A DNA stretch of 24,551 nucleotides from DASQJL01 sp035689165. Its GTDB lineage: Bacteria; Eisenbacteria; RBG-16-71-46; SZUA-252. Made by a program: the position numbers and the translations under genes. Position 1 is the stretch's first letter, and every line of letters starts with the position of its first letter. Under the pieces are notes generated by a model, which worked only from the letters and a program-made list of their open reading frames with translations, had not been told where the DNA came from and ran no database searches. Below, in pieces: positions 7,887 to 15,210 of this stretch. The stretch covers positions 1 to 24,551 of the forward strand of contig DASSLZ010000350.1 of the NCBI GenBank assembly GCA_035689165.1. Direction: 5' to 3'.

Positions 7887-7946
7887 AGCCTAGACGGCCG
7901 CGGCGTTCGGCGTGTGTCGGCCTTGTTACGTTTCCGTTACGCGCCG
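7887..7946 (-). promoter_or_regulatory. four-unit 11-bp tandem array (Pho-box-like) plus possible -10 ahead of pstB
   Basis: Read on the plus strand, four consecutive 11-base units begin GCGTTCG (7903), GTGTCGG (7914), GTTACGT (7925) and GTTACGC (7936). The last one overlaps the phoR stop codon. In the transcribed direction a TAGGCT (7892-7887) lies exactly ten bases beyond the array and could be the -10 for pstB-phoU. The repeats point against transcription here, unlike the porin promoter. B. subtilis PhoP boxes are known to work on either strand. The -10 is a weak match. Confidence 0.5.
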
Positions 7947-9340
7947 CTGGGGCCCGGTCCTCTTGGCTCCGGTCCGGGACCTTCCCGCGGCACCTCGACC
8001 CAGAACGTGCTTCCCTGTCCGGCCGCGCTCTCCACCCCGACCGTTCCGCCGTGCAGCTGGACGGCGTGCTTCACGATGGAGAGCCCCAGGCCGGTTCCTC
8101 CCAGCGCGCGCGAGCGACCCCGGTCCACCCGGTAGAAGCGCTCGAAGACGCGCGCAAGATGCTCCGCCTCGATCCCGCGGCCCGTGTCGGTCACGCGGAT
8201 CCGCACCGAATCCCCCTGGTCCTCCACGGCGACTTCGACGGTCCCGCGCTCGGTGTACTTGACCGCGTTGTCCATGAGGTTCCGGAGCGCCAGCTCGAGG
8301 CGCTTCCGGTCCACGCGCGCGCGGATGCCCGCGCGGCTCTCCAGCGAGAGCTTGAGGCCGCGGCGCGCGGCCACGTCTTCGAACGTCGAGGCCAGGTCGC
8401 GCACGATCTCGCCGAGATCCCAGTCCTTGAGGTCGAGCGGCGCGTCGGGGCGCTCCAGGTCGGCCAGGTCGAGGAGATCCTCGACCAGCGCCTCCAGCCG
8501 CGAGGCCTGGTCCCGGATCGTCTCCACGAAGCGCGTCCGGTTTCCCTCGTCCTCGAGCCCGCCCGAGAGGAGCGTTTCCGCGTAGCCGCGGATCGAGGTG
8601 AGCGGCGTCTTCAGCTCGTGCGACGCGTTCGCCACGAACTCGCGCCGGACCGCCGCCATCGCCTTCACCGGCCCCAGGTCTTCCAGGCTCACGAGAATTG
8701 TCTCCGGCTCGGCGCCCGCGTAGGCGCCGATCGGCGAGGCGCGCACCTCGTAATCGCGGCGGTCCGCCAGATAGAGCGTGAGGTCGCGCACGAGCGGTTT
8801 CCGGTGCTCGAGCGCGTGCAGCGCCATCTGCTCCAGGACGGGCTGGCGCGTCGACGAAAGGCGCGGGTCGCGCGGCGGATGGTCCAGCTCCAGCATCTCC
8901 CAGAACCGCGCGTTCGCGTGGCGGATCGAGAGGTCGGGGGCGACCAGGGCCAGGCCCAGAGGAACGTTGCCGAGAATCGCCCGGCTGGCGTTCCGGCCCT
9001 GCTGCAGCTCCTTGAGCTTCGATTCGAAGCTGTCGGCGATATCGTTCAGGGAACGCGCGAGCCGCGCGAGCTCGTCGTGGGCGTCCACGGGCGCCCGGCG
9101 CGAGACGTCGCCGGCGGCCATCCAGCTGGCGGCGTCGGCGATGTGGGCGAAGCGGCGATTGAGGGACCGGAAGGGGAGCCATCCCGCACCGAGCGCCACG
9201 GCGAGGACCGAGGCCACGATCCCGATCGCCCCCCCGGCGCCGACCGGCTTCAGGGCGTTGAGGAGCACGCCGACCGCGCACGCCGCGAGGAGGAGCGCCA
9301 GGAGCAGCAGGAAATAGACCCGTCCCGTGAGCGATCGCAC
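7937..9340 (-). CDS. phoR: phosphate-sensing histidine kinase PhoR
   Basis: This 467-residue membrane kinase partners the response regulator encoded just upstream (21-base gap). Two N-terminal helices (about residues 8-30 and 36-56) enclose almost no periplasmic loop, so it probably does not sense phosphate outside the membrane directly. A HAMP-like segment (about 58-112) and a PAS domain (about 118-225) follow. The H box ANASHELKTPLTSIRGYAETL has the phosphoacceptor at His241, and the ATPase domain shows the N box NLMDNAVKY, DTGRGIE and GGTGLGLSIVKH. The short loop and PAS domain are typical of PhoR, which takes its cue from PstB and PhoU. The start is GTG at 9340 with a weak ribosome binding site. 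The C-terminus is a glycine/proline-rich tail, and its stop codon lies inside the pstB-side Pho-box-like array. Confidence 0.93.
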   Translation of the reverse strand: MRSLTGRVYFLLLLALLLAACAVGVLLNALKPVGAGGAIGIVASVLAVALGAGWLPFRSLNRRFAHIADAASWMAAGDVSRRAPVDAHDELARLARSLNDIADSFESKLKELQQGRNASRAILGNVPLGLALVAPDLSIRHANARFWEMLELDHPPRDPRLSSTRQPVLEQMALHALEHRKPLVRDLTLYLADRRDYEVRASPIGAYAGAEPETILVSLEDLGPVKAMAAVRREFVANASHELKTPLTSIRGYAETLLSGGLEDEGNRTRFVETIRDQASRLEALVEDLLDLADLERPDAPLDLKDWDLGEIVRDLASTFEDVAARRGLKLSLESRAGIRARVDRKRLELALRNLMDNAVKYTERGTVEVAVEDQGDSVRIRVTDTGRGIEAEHLARVFERFYRVDRGRSRALGGTGLGLSIVKHAVQLHGGTVGVESAAGQGSTFWVEVPREGPGPEPRGPGPSGA

Positions 9341-9361
9341 GGGACGTAGCCTACCACTCTC

Positions 9362-10060
9362 TCAGCCCTTCGGGACCTCCGCGGCGTAGCCCACACCGGT
9401 AACGGTCCGGATCAGTCCCGCGTCCTTCCCCAGCTTGGCGCGCAGCCGCCGGACGTGGACGTCCACCGTGCGGGTCTCGCCGAAGTAGCCCAGCCCCCAG
9501 ACCTTGTCGAGGAGCTGCTCGCGGGAGAAGACGCGTCCGGGACGTTCCAGGAGAAACTCTAAGAGTCGGTATTCCGTGGGGGTGAGGCGGAGCTCGCGCT
9601 CGCGCACGAAGACCTGATGGCGGTCGGGGTCGAAGCGCACCGGTCCGATCACGGTGGACGCCTGGCGCTCCTCGCCGCGCGTGCGCCGGAGGATGGCGCT
9701 GACGCGTGCGACCAGCTCCTTGGGCGAGAACGGCTTGGTCAGGTAGTCGTCGGCGCCCCGCTCGAAGCCCACCAGCTTGTCCATCTCGGTGCCGCGCGCG
9801 GTCAGCACGAGCACGGGGAGCCCTTTGGTGCGCGCTTCCCCGCGGATGGCGTCCAGGACTTCGAGCCCGCTCAGCTTGGGAAGGAGGAGATCCAGCACGA
9901 CGAGGTCGGGAGGCGACTTGAAGATGCGGTCGAGGCCCGCGGCGCCGTCGTTTTCGGCAATGACCCGGTACCCCTCGCGGCCCAGGTTGTAGCTCACGAG
10001 GTCACAGATCTCGGCCTCGTCGTCGACGACGAGGATGGTGGAGCGCGCAGTGCCCGGCAC
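9362..10060 (-). CDS. phoB: response regulator PhoB/PhoP family
   Basis: This is an OmpR-type transcription factor, the likely activator of the phosphate genes in this window. The receiver domain has the acidic pair in ILVVDDE, the phosphoacceptor aspartate in LVVLDLLLPK, the switch threonine in VLTARG and the lysine in LTKPFSP. The C-terminal winged helix carries LTPTEYRLLEFLLE and TVDVHVRRLRAKLG. I chose GTG at 10060 (232 residues) because a GGGAG ribosome binding site sits eight bases before it and the protein then starts close to the receiver domain. A GTG at 10093 would add 11 residues but has no ribosome binding site. The gene heads phoB-phoR-pstB-phoU, and a four-unit repeat array upstream suggests autoregulation. 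In low-GC Gram-positives the same role is called PhoP. Confidence 0.93.
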   Translation of the reverse strand: MPGTARSTILVVDDEAEICDLVSYNLGREGYRVIAENDGAAGLDRIFKSPPDLVVLDLLLPKLSGLEVLDAIRGEARTKGLPVLVLTARGTEMDKLVGFERGADDYLTKPFSPKELVARVSAILRRTRGEERQASTVIGPVRFDPDRHQVFVRERELRLTPTEYRLLEFLLERPGRVFSREQLLDKVWGLGYFGETRTVDVHVRRLRAKLGKDAGLIRTVTGVGYAAEVPKG

Positions 10061-10100
10061 GTTGTGGGCTCCCAGTCTAGCACGGGCGTTCACGAAGGGC

Positions 10101-10160
10101 AGTCTGGCTGCCCCCGGTTACCGGGTCGCGTCGAAACCGTGTCGAATGGGTTACGACCGC
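10101..10160 (-). promoter_or_regulatory. four-unit 11-bp tandem array (Pho-box-like) plus possible -10 ahead of phoB
   Basis: On the plus strand, four exactly adjacent 11-base units begin GTTACCG (10117), GCGTCGA (10128), GTGTCGA (10139) and GTTACGA (10150). The two middle units match at eight of eleven positions. On the minus strand a weak -10-like CAGACT (10106-10101) lies ten bases beyond the array, the same distance as in the pstB promoter. The likely reading is autoregulation of phoB-phoR. The array also lies upstream of secD, whose own promoter starts 45 bases further on, so an effect in that direction cannot be excluded. Confidence 0.5.
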
Positions 10161-10204
10161 ACCGGGACCGACGGACACGGCTTCCCCCATTTCCCACTCG
10201 CGCA

Positions 10205-10234
10205 TTGACTTCACGGGACCCCTTCCGGTAGTCT
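10205..10234 (+). promoter_or_regulatory. sigma70-like promoter of secD-secF
   Basis: TTGACT (10205-10210) and TAGTCT (10229-10234) are separated by 18 bases, about 70 bases ahead of the secD GTG. The -35 matches the sigma70 consensus TTGACA at five of six positions. The same -10 hexamer, TAGTCT, occurs in the porin-pst promoter. No other promoter-like pair was seen between phoB and secD on this strand. Confidence 0.6.
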
Positions 10235-10301
10235 GCCCGGTCTTGACCGAGCCACAACCGGATTACAACCCCGTGCGAAACCAGGAAACCAGAGGACCGA
10301 C

Positions 10302-11918
10302 GTGACGCAGAGCGATCGGAACAAACTCTTTCTGACCCTCATCGGCCTCGCGGCCGCGCTCTACACCCTCTGGCCCACGTTCCAGTTCTACGCCCTGTCT
10401 CCCGCCAAGCGGGCGGAGGTGCTCCAGGCACGCCCCGCCACCGCGACCAACGACGCCGATCGCGACCGCCTCACCAAGATGGCCAAGCTCCGCGACCGGT
10501 CGATCAAGCTGGGGCTGGACCTCCAGGGCGGCCTCTACCTCCTGCTCGAGGTCGACAAGTCGAAGCTGGGACCGGCCGAGGCCAAGGGCGCCGTCGACCA
10601 GGCGATGCAGATCATCCGGAACCGCATCGACCAGTTCGGCGTGGCCGAGCCTTCCATCCAGAAGCAGGGGGATAATCGCATCCTGGTGCAGCTTCCCGGC
10701 CTCCTGGACCAGGAACGCGCCAAGGAGCTGATCGGACAGACCGCCCTCCTCGACTTCAAGATCGTGAAGAACGACGACGAGGTGCGCGCCCTCTTCGACC
10801 GGATCGACCAGTACTTCACGCGGAAGATGGCGGCCGCGACGGGGGCCAAGCCCGATTCGACGTCCCACCCCTGGACCTCCCGCTTCCTGACCGTCGCCCA
10901 GGCGGGCGAGTCGTTCGCCCTGCCGGAGAACGAGGCGGCGATCGACTCGATGAAGAATCAGCTCCTCGCCGACTCCTCCTTCACCATGGACGCGACCCTG
11001 GCCTGGGACGCGCATGAAGGGGCGCACGAGAGCCGCACCGGCCGCTCCCTGTACGTGCTCAGCAAGGAGCCCCTGATGCAGGGGAAGGAAGTGGCGAGCG
11101 CGCAGATGCGGATGGACCTGGACCAGGAGCGCCCCGGCGCCCCCGGGGTTTCGTTCACCTTGACGGGCCGAGGCGGCGCGGTGTTCGCCGACGTCACCGG
11201 CGCCAACGTGGGCCGGCGCCTCGCCATCGTCCTGGACAATCGCGTGCAGTCGGCGCCCAACATCCACGAGCGGATCCCGCGCGGGCAGGGCTCGATCACC
11301 GGGTCCTTCACGGAGGAAGAGGCGCAGAACCTCTCGATCGTGCTCCGGTCGGGCGCCCTCCCGGCCCCGGTGAACATCGTCGAGGAGCGCGCGGTCGGTC
11401 CCTCGCTAGGCCAGGACTCGATCCAGAGGGGCATCATGGCGGGAGCGATCGGCACCGTCCTCGTGGTCGTGTTCATGGTGGTCTACTACCGCATGTCGGG
11501 GATGGTCGCGGTGGCGGCCCTGCTCCTCAACATCATCGGCCTTCTGGCCTGCATGGCCGCGTTCCATGCGACGCTCACGCTTCCTGGCATCGCCGGCATC
11601 GTTCTCACGATCGGCATGGCCGTAGACGCCAACGTGCTCATCTTCGAGCGCATCCGGGAAGAGCTGCGCCACAAGAAGACGGTTCTCACGGCCATCGAGC
11701 TCGGCTACTCGCGCGCCTACCGGACGATCGTGGACGCCAATGTGACCACGCTGCTCTCGGCGCTGGCGCTGATGTGGTTCGGCACCGGCCCCATCCGCGG
11801 GTTCGCGATCACGCTGTCGATCGGACTCATCATCAACATGATCACCGCCGTCGGCGTCTCCAAGATGATCTTCGACGCCTGGTCGCTCCGGCGGAAGGTC
11901 AGTACGATCAGCATCTAG
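10302..11918 (+). CDS. secD: protein translocase subunit SecD
   Basis: SecD and SecF form the proton-driven accessory complex that helps the SecYEG channel finish exporting proteins across the inner membrane. The 538-residue protein has an N-terminal helix (about 9-24) and the conserved LGLDLQGGLYLLLEV (from about residue 70). A large periplasmic part follows, then a C-terminal block of helices with GIVLTIGMAVDANVLIFERIREE and TIVDANVTTLLSALAL. The GTG at 10302 has an AGAGGA site five bases upstream. SecF follows after nine bases. The yajC gene that often precedes secD is absent; the gene instead sits back to back with phoB. Confidence 0.96.
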   Translation: MTQSDRNKLFLTLIGLAAALYTLWPTFQFYALSPAKRAEVLQARPATATNDADRDRLTKMAKLRDRSIKLGLDLQGGLYLLLEVDKSKLGPAEAKGAVDQAMQIIRNRIDQFGVAEPSIQKQGDNRILVQLPGLLDQERAKELIGQTALLDFKIVKNDDEVRALFDRIDQYFTRKMAAATGAKPDSTSHPWTSRFLTVAQAGESFALPENEAAIDSMKNQLLADSSFTMDATLAWDAHEGAHESRTGRSLYVLSKEPLMQGKEVASAQMRMDLDQERPGAPGVSFTLTGRGGAVFADVTGANVGRRLAIVLDNRVQSAPNIHERIPRGQGSITGSFTEEEAQNLSIVLRSGALPAPVNIVEERAVGPSLGQDSIQRGIMAGAIGTVLVVVFMVVYYRMSGMVAVAALLLNIIGLLACMAAFHATLTLPGIAGIVLTIGMAVDANVLIFERIREELRHKKTVLTAIELGYSRAYRTIVDANVTTLLSALALMWFGTGPIRGFAITLSIGLIINMITAVGVSKMIFDAWSLRRKVSTISI

Positions 11919-11927
11919 GGGAGAATC

Positions 11928-12842
11928 GTGTTCCAGATCCTGCACGGCTTGAATGTCGATTGGATGAGGCGAAGGCATATCGCCTACGTTGTATCCGGAC
12001 TCTCGATCCTCGCCTCCATCGCCTCGCTCGTCATGCATGGCGGCCCCCGTTACGGCGTGGATTTCACGGGGGGAACGCTGATCGAGGTGTCGATCCAGCC
12101 TCCGCCGTCGGTGGACGACGTGCGCCGCGGCATCGACCAGGCCGGGTTCAAGGGGGCCGAGATCCAACGTCTCGAACGTCCCGATCTCTTATTGATCCGC
12201 ATGCAGGTGCAGGAGGGCCGGCCGAGTCCCGCGCCGGCGGTGAGGCAGGCGCTGCTGGCCGCACACCCCGGATCGACCGTGGACGTCCGCCGCGTCGAGA
12301 ACGTCGGGCCGCGCGTCGGCGGCGAGCTCCGCGCGGCGGCCGTCAAGGCCGTCTTCCTGGCGCTGGGTATGATCCTGGTCTACGTCGCCATCCGCTATGA
12401 CTGGCGCTACTCCATGGGCGCGGTGGTCGCGCTCTTCCACGACGTCTTCATCACCCTCGGCGCGGTTTCCATCTTCAACAAGGAAGTCACGCTCACGGTC
12501 GTGGCCGCGCTCCTCACCATCGCCGGGTTCTCGATCAACGACACCATCGTCGTGTTCGACCGGATCCGTGAGCGGCGTCAGGCGCTCCGCCGCGAGCCGG
12601 CCGAGAAGGTGATGAACATCGCCATCAACGAGACCCTGAGCCGGACCATCATCACCTCCTTCACGGTCGTGCTCACCGTGCTCGCGCTCTTCTTCCTGGG
12701 CGGCGAAGTGCTCCACGACTTCTCCTTCGCCATGCTCGTCGGCGTGATCTACGGGACCTACTCGTCGGTCTACGTGGCGAGCGCGCTCGCCCTCGAGACC
12801 CAGCTCGCGCTCGAGCGGCGGACGCCGGCCCGGAAGCGGTAG
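11928..12842 (+). CDS. secF: protein translocase subunit SecF
   Basis: SecF is the partner of SecD. The 304-residue protein shows the first helix (about 18-36), the SecF hallmark YGVDFTGGTLIEV (about 42-54), a periplasmic domain and five C-terminal helices. These include GFSINDTIVVFDRIRE and NETLSRTIITSFTVVLTVLALFFLGG. The GTG at 11928 follows a GGGGAGA site and lies nine bases after the secD stop, so the two are co-translated from one message. Length and motifs are normal for the family. Confidence 0.96.
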   Translation: MFQILHGLNVDWMRRRHIAYVVSGLSILASIASLVMHGGPRYGVDFTGGTLIEVSIQPPPSVDDVRRGIDQAGFKGAEIQRLERPDLLLIRMQVQEGRPSPAPAVRQALLAAHPGSTVDVRRVENVGPRVGGELRAAAVKAVFLALGMILVYVAIRYDWRYSMGAVVALFHDVFITLGAVSIFNKEVTLTVVAALLTIAGFSINDTIVVFDRIRERRQALRREPAEKVMNIAINETLSRTIITSFTVVLTVLALFFLGGEVLHDFSFAMLVGVIYGTYSSVYVASALALETQLALERRTPARKR

Positions 12843-12852
12843 GAAGCTCCCG

Positions 12853-13386
12853 ATGCGACCCGCGGCGCTCCCGGCGCGAACCGCGGCGATGCTGCTCCTG
12901 GCCGGATCGGCCGCGGCCGGGCCCTCGCTCTGCCGCGCCGAAGCGCCCCCGCCCCCGCCGCCTCCGGTCTCGACGCCGATCCTCGCACCCGATTCCCGCG
13001 CCGAAGCGCATCCCGCGGGACCGACCGCGACCCCGCTGCAGCTCTTCGCCGCCGCCGAGGAGGCGTGGGGCTCGGGGGACGCCGAGGGGCTCGCCTCGCT
13101 GGTGGACACGACGCAGGTTCGGATCGGTCTGAAGCCGGGATCCACCCCGACGGCCGCGATGACCCGGAGCGCCGCGGCCTTCCTCTTCCAGGACCAGCTT
13201 CGCCTGGTGACGACGCAGTCGTTTCAGGTCACCCGGATCAACGTGGGGAACACGTCCGCGACCGCGACCGCCCGCTGGTGGGGCAACTGGGGCGGGCGCG
13301 AGGGGAATCGGAAGCTCACGGTGACCCTGAGCGCGGTGCCGCTCGCGGGGCGCTGGTACCTCCGCGAAGTCCGGGTGAAGGGCTGA
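12853..13386 (+). CDS. small exported protein, possibly DUF4783/NTF2-like
   Basis: This 177-residue protein starts ten bases after secF. It has an alanine/leucine-rich signal peptide (cleavage likely around residue 29, ...LCRAEA) and a low-complexity proline run. A compact domain of about 110 residues then starts at TPLQLFAAAEEAWGSGDAEGLASLVD and ends in LTVTLSAVPLAGRWYLREVRVKG. A helix followed by curved beta strands with a 'GDA..LA.LVD' opening resembles NTF2-like domains of the DUF4783 sort. That assignment is from memory of the pattern and is not secure. Its position suggests cotranscription with secDF, though a functional link to export is only a guess. Confidence 0.78.
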   Translation: MRPAALPARTAAMLLLAGSAAAGPSLCRAEAPPPPPPPVSTPILAPDSRAEAHPAGPTATPLQLFAAAEEAWGSGDAEGLASLVDTTQVRIGLKPGSTPTAAMTRSAAAFLFQDQLRLVTTQSFQVTRINVGNTSATATARWWGNWGGREGNRKLTVTLSAVPLAGRWYLREVRVKG

Positions 13387-13435
13387 GCGGCACCTTCGGC
13401 AGATTGGGCGAAGGCGCACCGCCGCGGCCACGCGA

Positions 13436-14326
13436 ATGAACGACGCCGACGTCCTCTACACCTCCGACCTTCACGGCAGCCGTTCCCATTACGAGGCCGC
13501 CTTCCGCATGGCCGCCGACTTGGGCGTCCGCGCCGTCGTGCTCGGGGGCGATCTCGCGCCGATGGGCGATCCCGCCGCGCAGCGGGAGTTCTTTCAGACC
13601 TTCCTGATTCCGCTTCTTCGCGAGCGCCTCGCCGCCCCGGGAGCGCCCCCGGTTTTCTACATCTTCGGAAACGGCGACTGGCGCGCGAACGAGGCCGCGC
13701 TCGAGGAGGCGCGGCTGCCCGGCCTCCATTACGTGCACGGGCGCGCCGCCCCCTTCCTGGACGGCACCTGGATCGCCGGGCAGAACTGCGTTCCGCCGAC
13801 GCCGATCCGGCTGAAAGACTGGGAGCGGTGGGAGGTGGTGCCCGGAGCGTCGGGGCGTCCGGACGGACACCGGAGCGCTCCGGACGGAACGCTCCACGAC
13901 TTCACGTTCGTGGGGCGCGAGCGGGAGGAGACCCTCGAAGCCGAGATGGACGGCCTGGAGACGGCGGTCCGGGGAGCGACCGGATCCGCGGAGGCCGCCG
14001 CCGTGGCCCCGCAGGCGCTGGTCTGCGTGTTCCACGGCCCGCCCCACGGCACGGCCCTCGATCAGATCGCGGGGGGCACCCACGTCGGTTCGGGCGCGGC
14101 GCGCCGCTTCCTCCAGCGGATGCGCCCGGCGCTCTCGCTGCACGGGCACATCCACGAGTCGCCCTCGGTCTCGGGGCGCTTCGCCGACCGCGTCGGCGGG
14201 ACCGTCTGCGTCAACCCGGGGCAGACCCCCGCGGCGTTCCACGCCGTCTCTTTCCGGATGGCCGATATCGCGGGCACCCTGCGCCATACCCTGCACGGCC
14301 CCGCGAACCTCGCGGAACCACGCTAA
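13436..14326 (+). CDS. calcineurin-like metallophosphoesterase
   Basis: This cytoplasmic 296-residue phosphoesterase has no signal peptide. It carries the metal-binding motifs of the family in order: TSDLHG (Asp11, His13), GGDLAP (Asp39), GNGDW (Asn78), a histidine in VFHGPPHGT, and LHGHIHES. The usual GNHD/E motif reads GNGD, so the histidine often involved in catalysis or transition-state contact is replaced by glycine, while the asparagine ligand remains. The closest overall fold is the YfcE/Rv0805-like group of small phosphoesterases, but the substrate cannot be read from sequence. The start ATG has no clear ribosome binding site. It is 49 bases after the previous gene and could be the last gene of the secDF transcript. 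Confidence 0.88.
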   Translation: MNDADVLYTSDLHGSRSHYEAAFRMAADLGVRAVVLGGDLAPMGDPAAQREFFQTFLIPLLRERLAAPGAPPVFYIFGNGDWRANEAALEEARLPGLHYVHGRAAPFLDGTWIAGQNCVPPTPIRLKDWERWEVVPGASGRPDGHRSAPDGTLHDFTFVGREREETLEAEMDGLETAVRGATGSAEAAAVAPQALVCVFHGPPHGTALDQIAGGTHVGSGAARRFLQRMRPALSLHGHIHESPSVSGRFADRVGGTVCVNPGQTPAAFHAVSFRMADIAGTLRHTLHGPANLAEPR

Positions 14327-14382
14327 CCGCCTGCGGTTTAGCTGAAAGGAAGCCCGGCCGGGGAGACCTCTGGTATCCTTTC

Positions 14383-15183
14383 GTGGCCGAAGTGGACGAC
14401 CGCGCCGACCCGACCCTGGACGAGGCCCTCTTGCCGCAAGATCTCACGCTATCCCAATGGTTTAGGGTCGTCCGATGGGCAGGCCGGGGGGCCGTCGCGG
14501 GCGCTATTGCCGCGATTCTGGCTGCGGCCCTCGCGGGCCCGGCGGCCGGGCAGGGCCCCCCAGCCAGCGCCGGGGCCGACCTGACCGGGGGGTTCTCCGT
14601 AGCCCGCCTCAAGTACACGGGCGGGGGCGACTGGTACTCCGACGAGACGTCGCTCAAGAACCTCCTTAGCGCCCTGAAGGCGCGAGGGGACATCCGGGTG
14701 TCGCAGCAGAAGGAGGCGGTGGTCACGGCGACCGACCCCGATCTCTGGAACTACCCCCTCCTGTTCGTGACGGGCCACGGAAACGTGAAGCTGAACGACC
14801 AAGAAGTGGCCTCGCTGCGCCGATACCTAGACCAGGGCGGGATGCTCTGGGGGGACGATAACTTCGGCATGGATAAGTCGTTTCGCGAGGCGATTCAGCG
14901 CGTCTACCCCGAGTCGCCGCTCGTGGAACTTCCGTTCAATCACGAGATCTTCCGGCGGCCGAACCCGTTCCCGAGCGGCGCGCCCAAGATTCACGAGCAC
15001 GACGGCGGTCCGGCGCGCGTCTTCGCCATCATGCGGGGCGGGCGGATGGTCGTCCTCTACACGTTCGACACCGATATCGGCAATGGGATCGAGGACGCCG
15101 GCGTGCACGACGATCCCCAGGCCAAGCGCGACGCGGCCATGCGCTTCGCGATCAACATCGCGACCTATGCGGTGAGCCACTGA
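14383..15183 (+). CDS. DUF4159 domain protein
   Basis: A hydrophobic N-terminal segment (WAGRGAVAGAIAAILAAALAGPAAGQ) precedes a domain of about 210 residues recognisable as DUF4159. Its landmarks are ARLKYTGGGDWYSDETSLKNLL, PLLFVTGHGNVKLNDQEVASLRRYLDQGGMLWGDDNFGMD, VELPFNHEIFR, KIHEHDGG and NIATYAVSH. The fold resembles class I glutamine amidotransferase-like domains, but I see no catalytic cysteine; its biochemical role is unknown to me. The start is uncertain. GTG at 14383 is the first reasonable in-frame codon, GTG 14392 and TTG 14431 are alternatives, and no in-frame ATG exists before the hydrophobic segment. The gene is 27 bases ahead of the DUF4175-like gene, a pairing often seen next to MoxR/BatA loci in other phyla. 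Confidence 0.88.
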   Translation: MAEVDDRADPTLDEALLPQDLTLSQWFRVVRWAGRGAVAGAIAAILAAALAGPAAGQGPPASAGADLTGGFSVARLKYTGGGDWYSDETSLKNLLSALKARGDIRVSQQKEAVVTATDPDLWNYPLLFVTGHGNVKLNDQEVASLRRYLDQGGMLWGDDNFGMDKSFREAIQRVYPESPLVELPFNHEIFRRPNPFPSGAPKIHEHDGGPARVFAIMRGGRMVVLYTFDTDIGNGIEDAGVHDDPQAKRDAAMRFAINIATYAVSH

Positions 15184-15210
15184 AGGGCCGGTTCCCCATC
15201 ATGAGGGGCA

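Noticed and set aside
7730..9349. A 539-codon plus-strand frame
   Set aside because: Antisense to phoR, which carries all histidine kinase motifs.
10061..10093. GTG at 10093 as the phoB start
   Set aside because: It lacks a ribosome binding site and adds residues before the receiver domain, whereas GTG 10060 has a well-spaced GGGAG.
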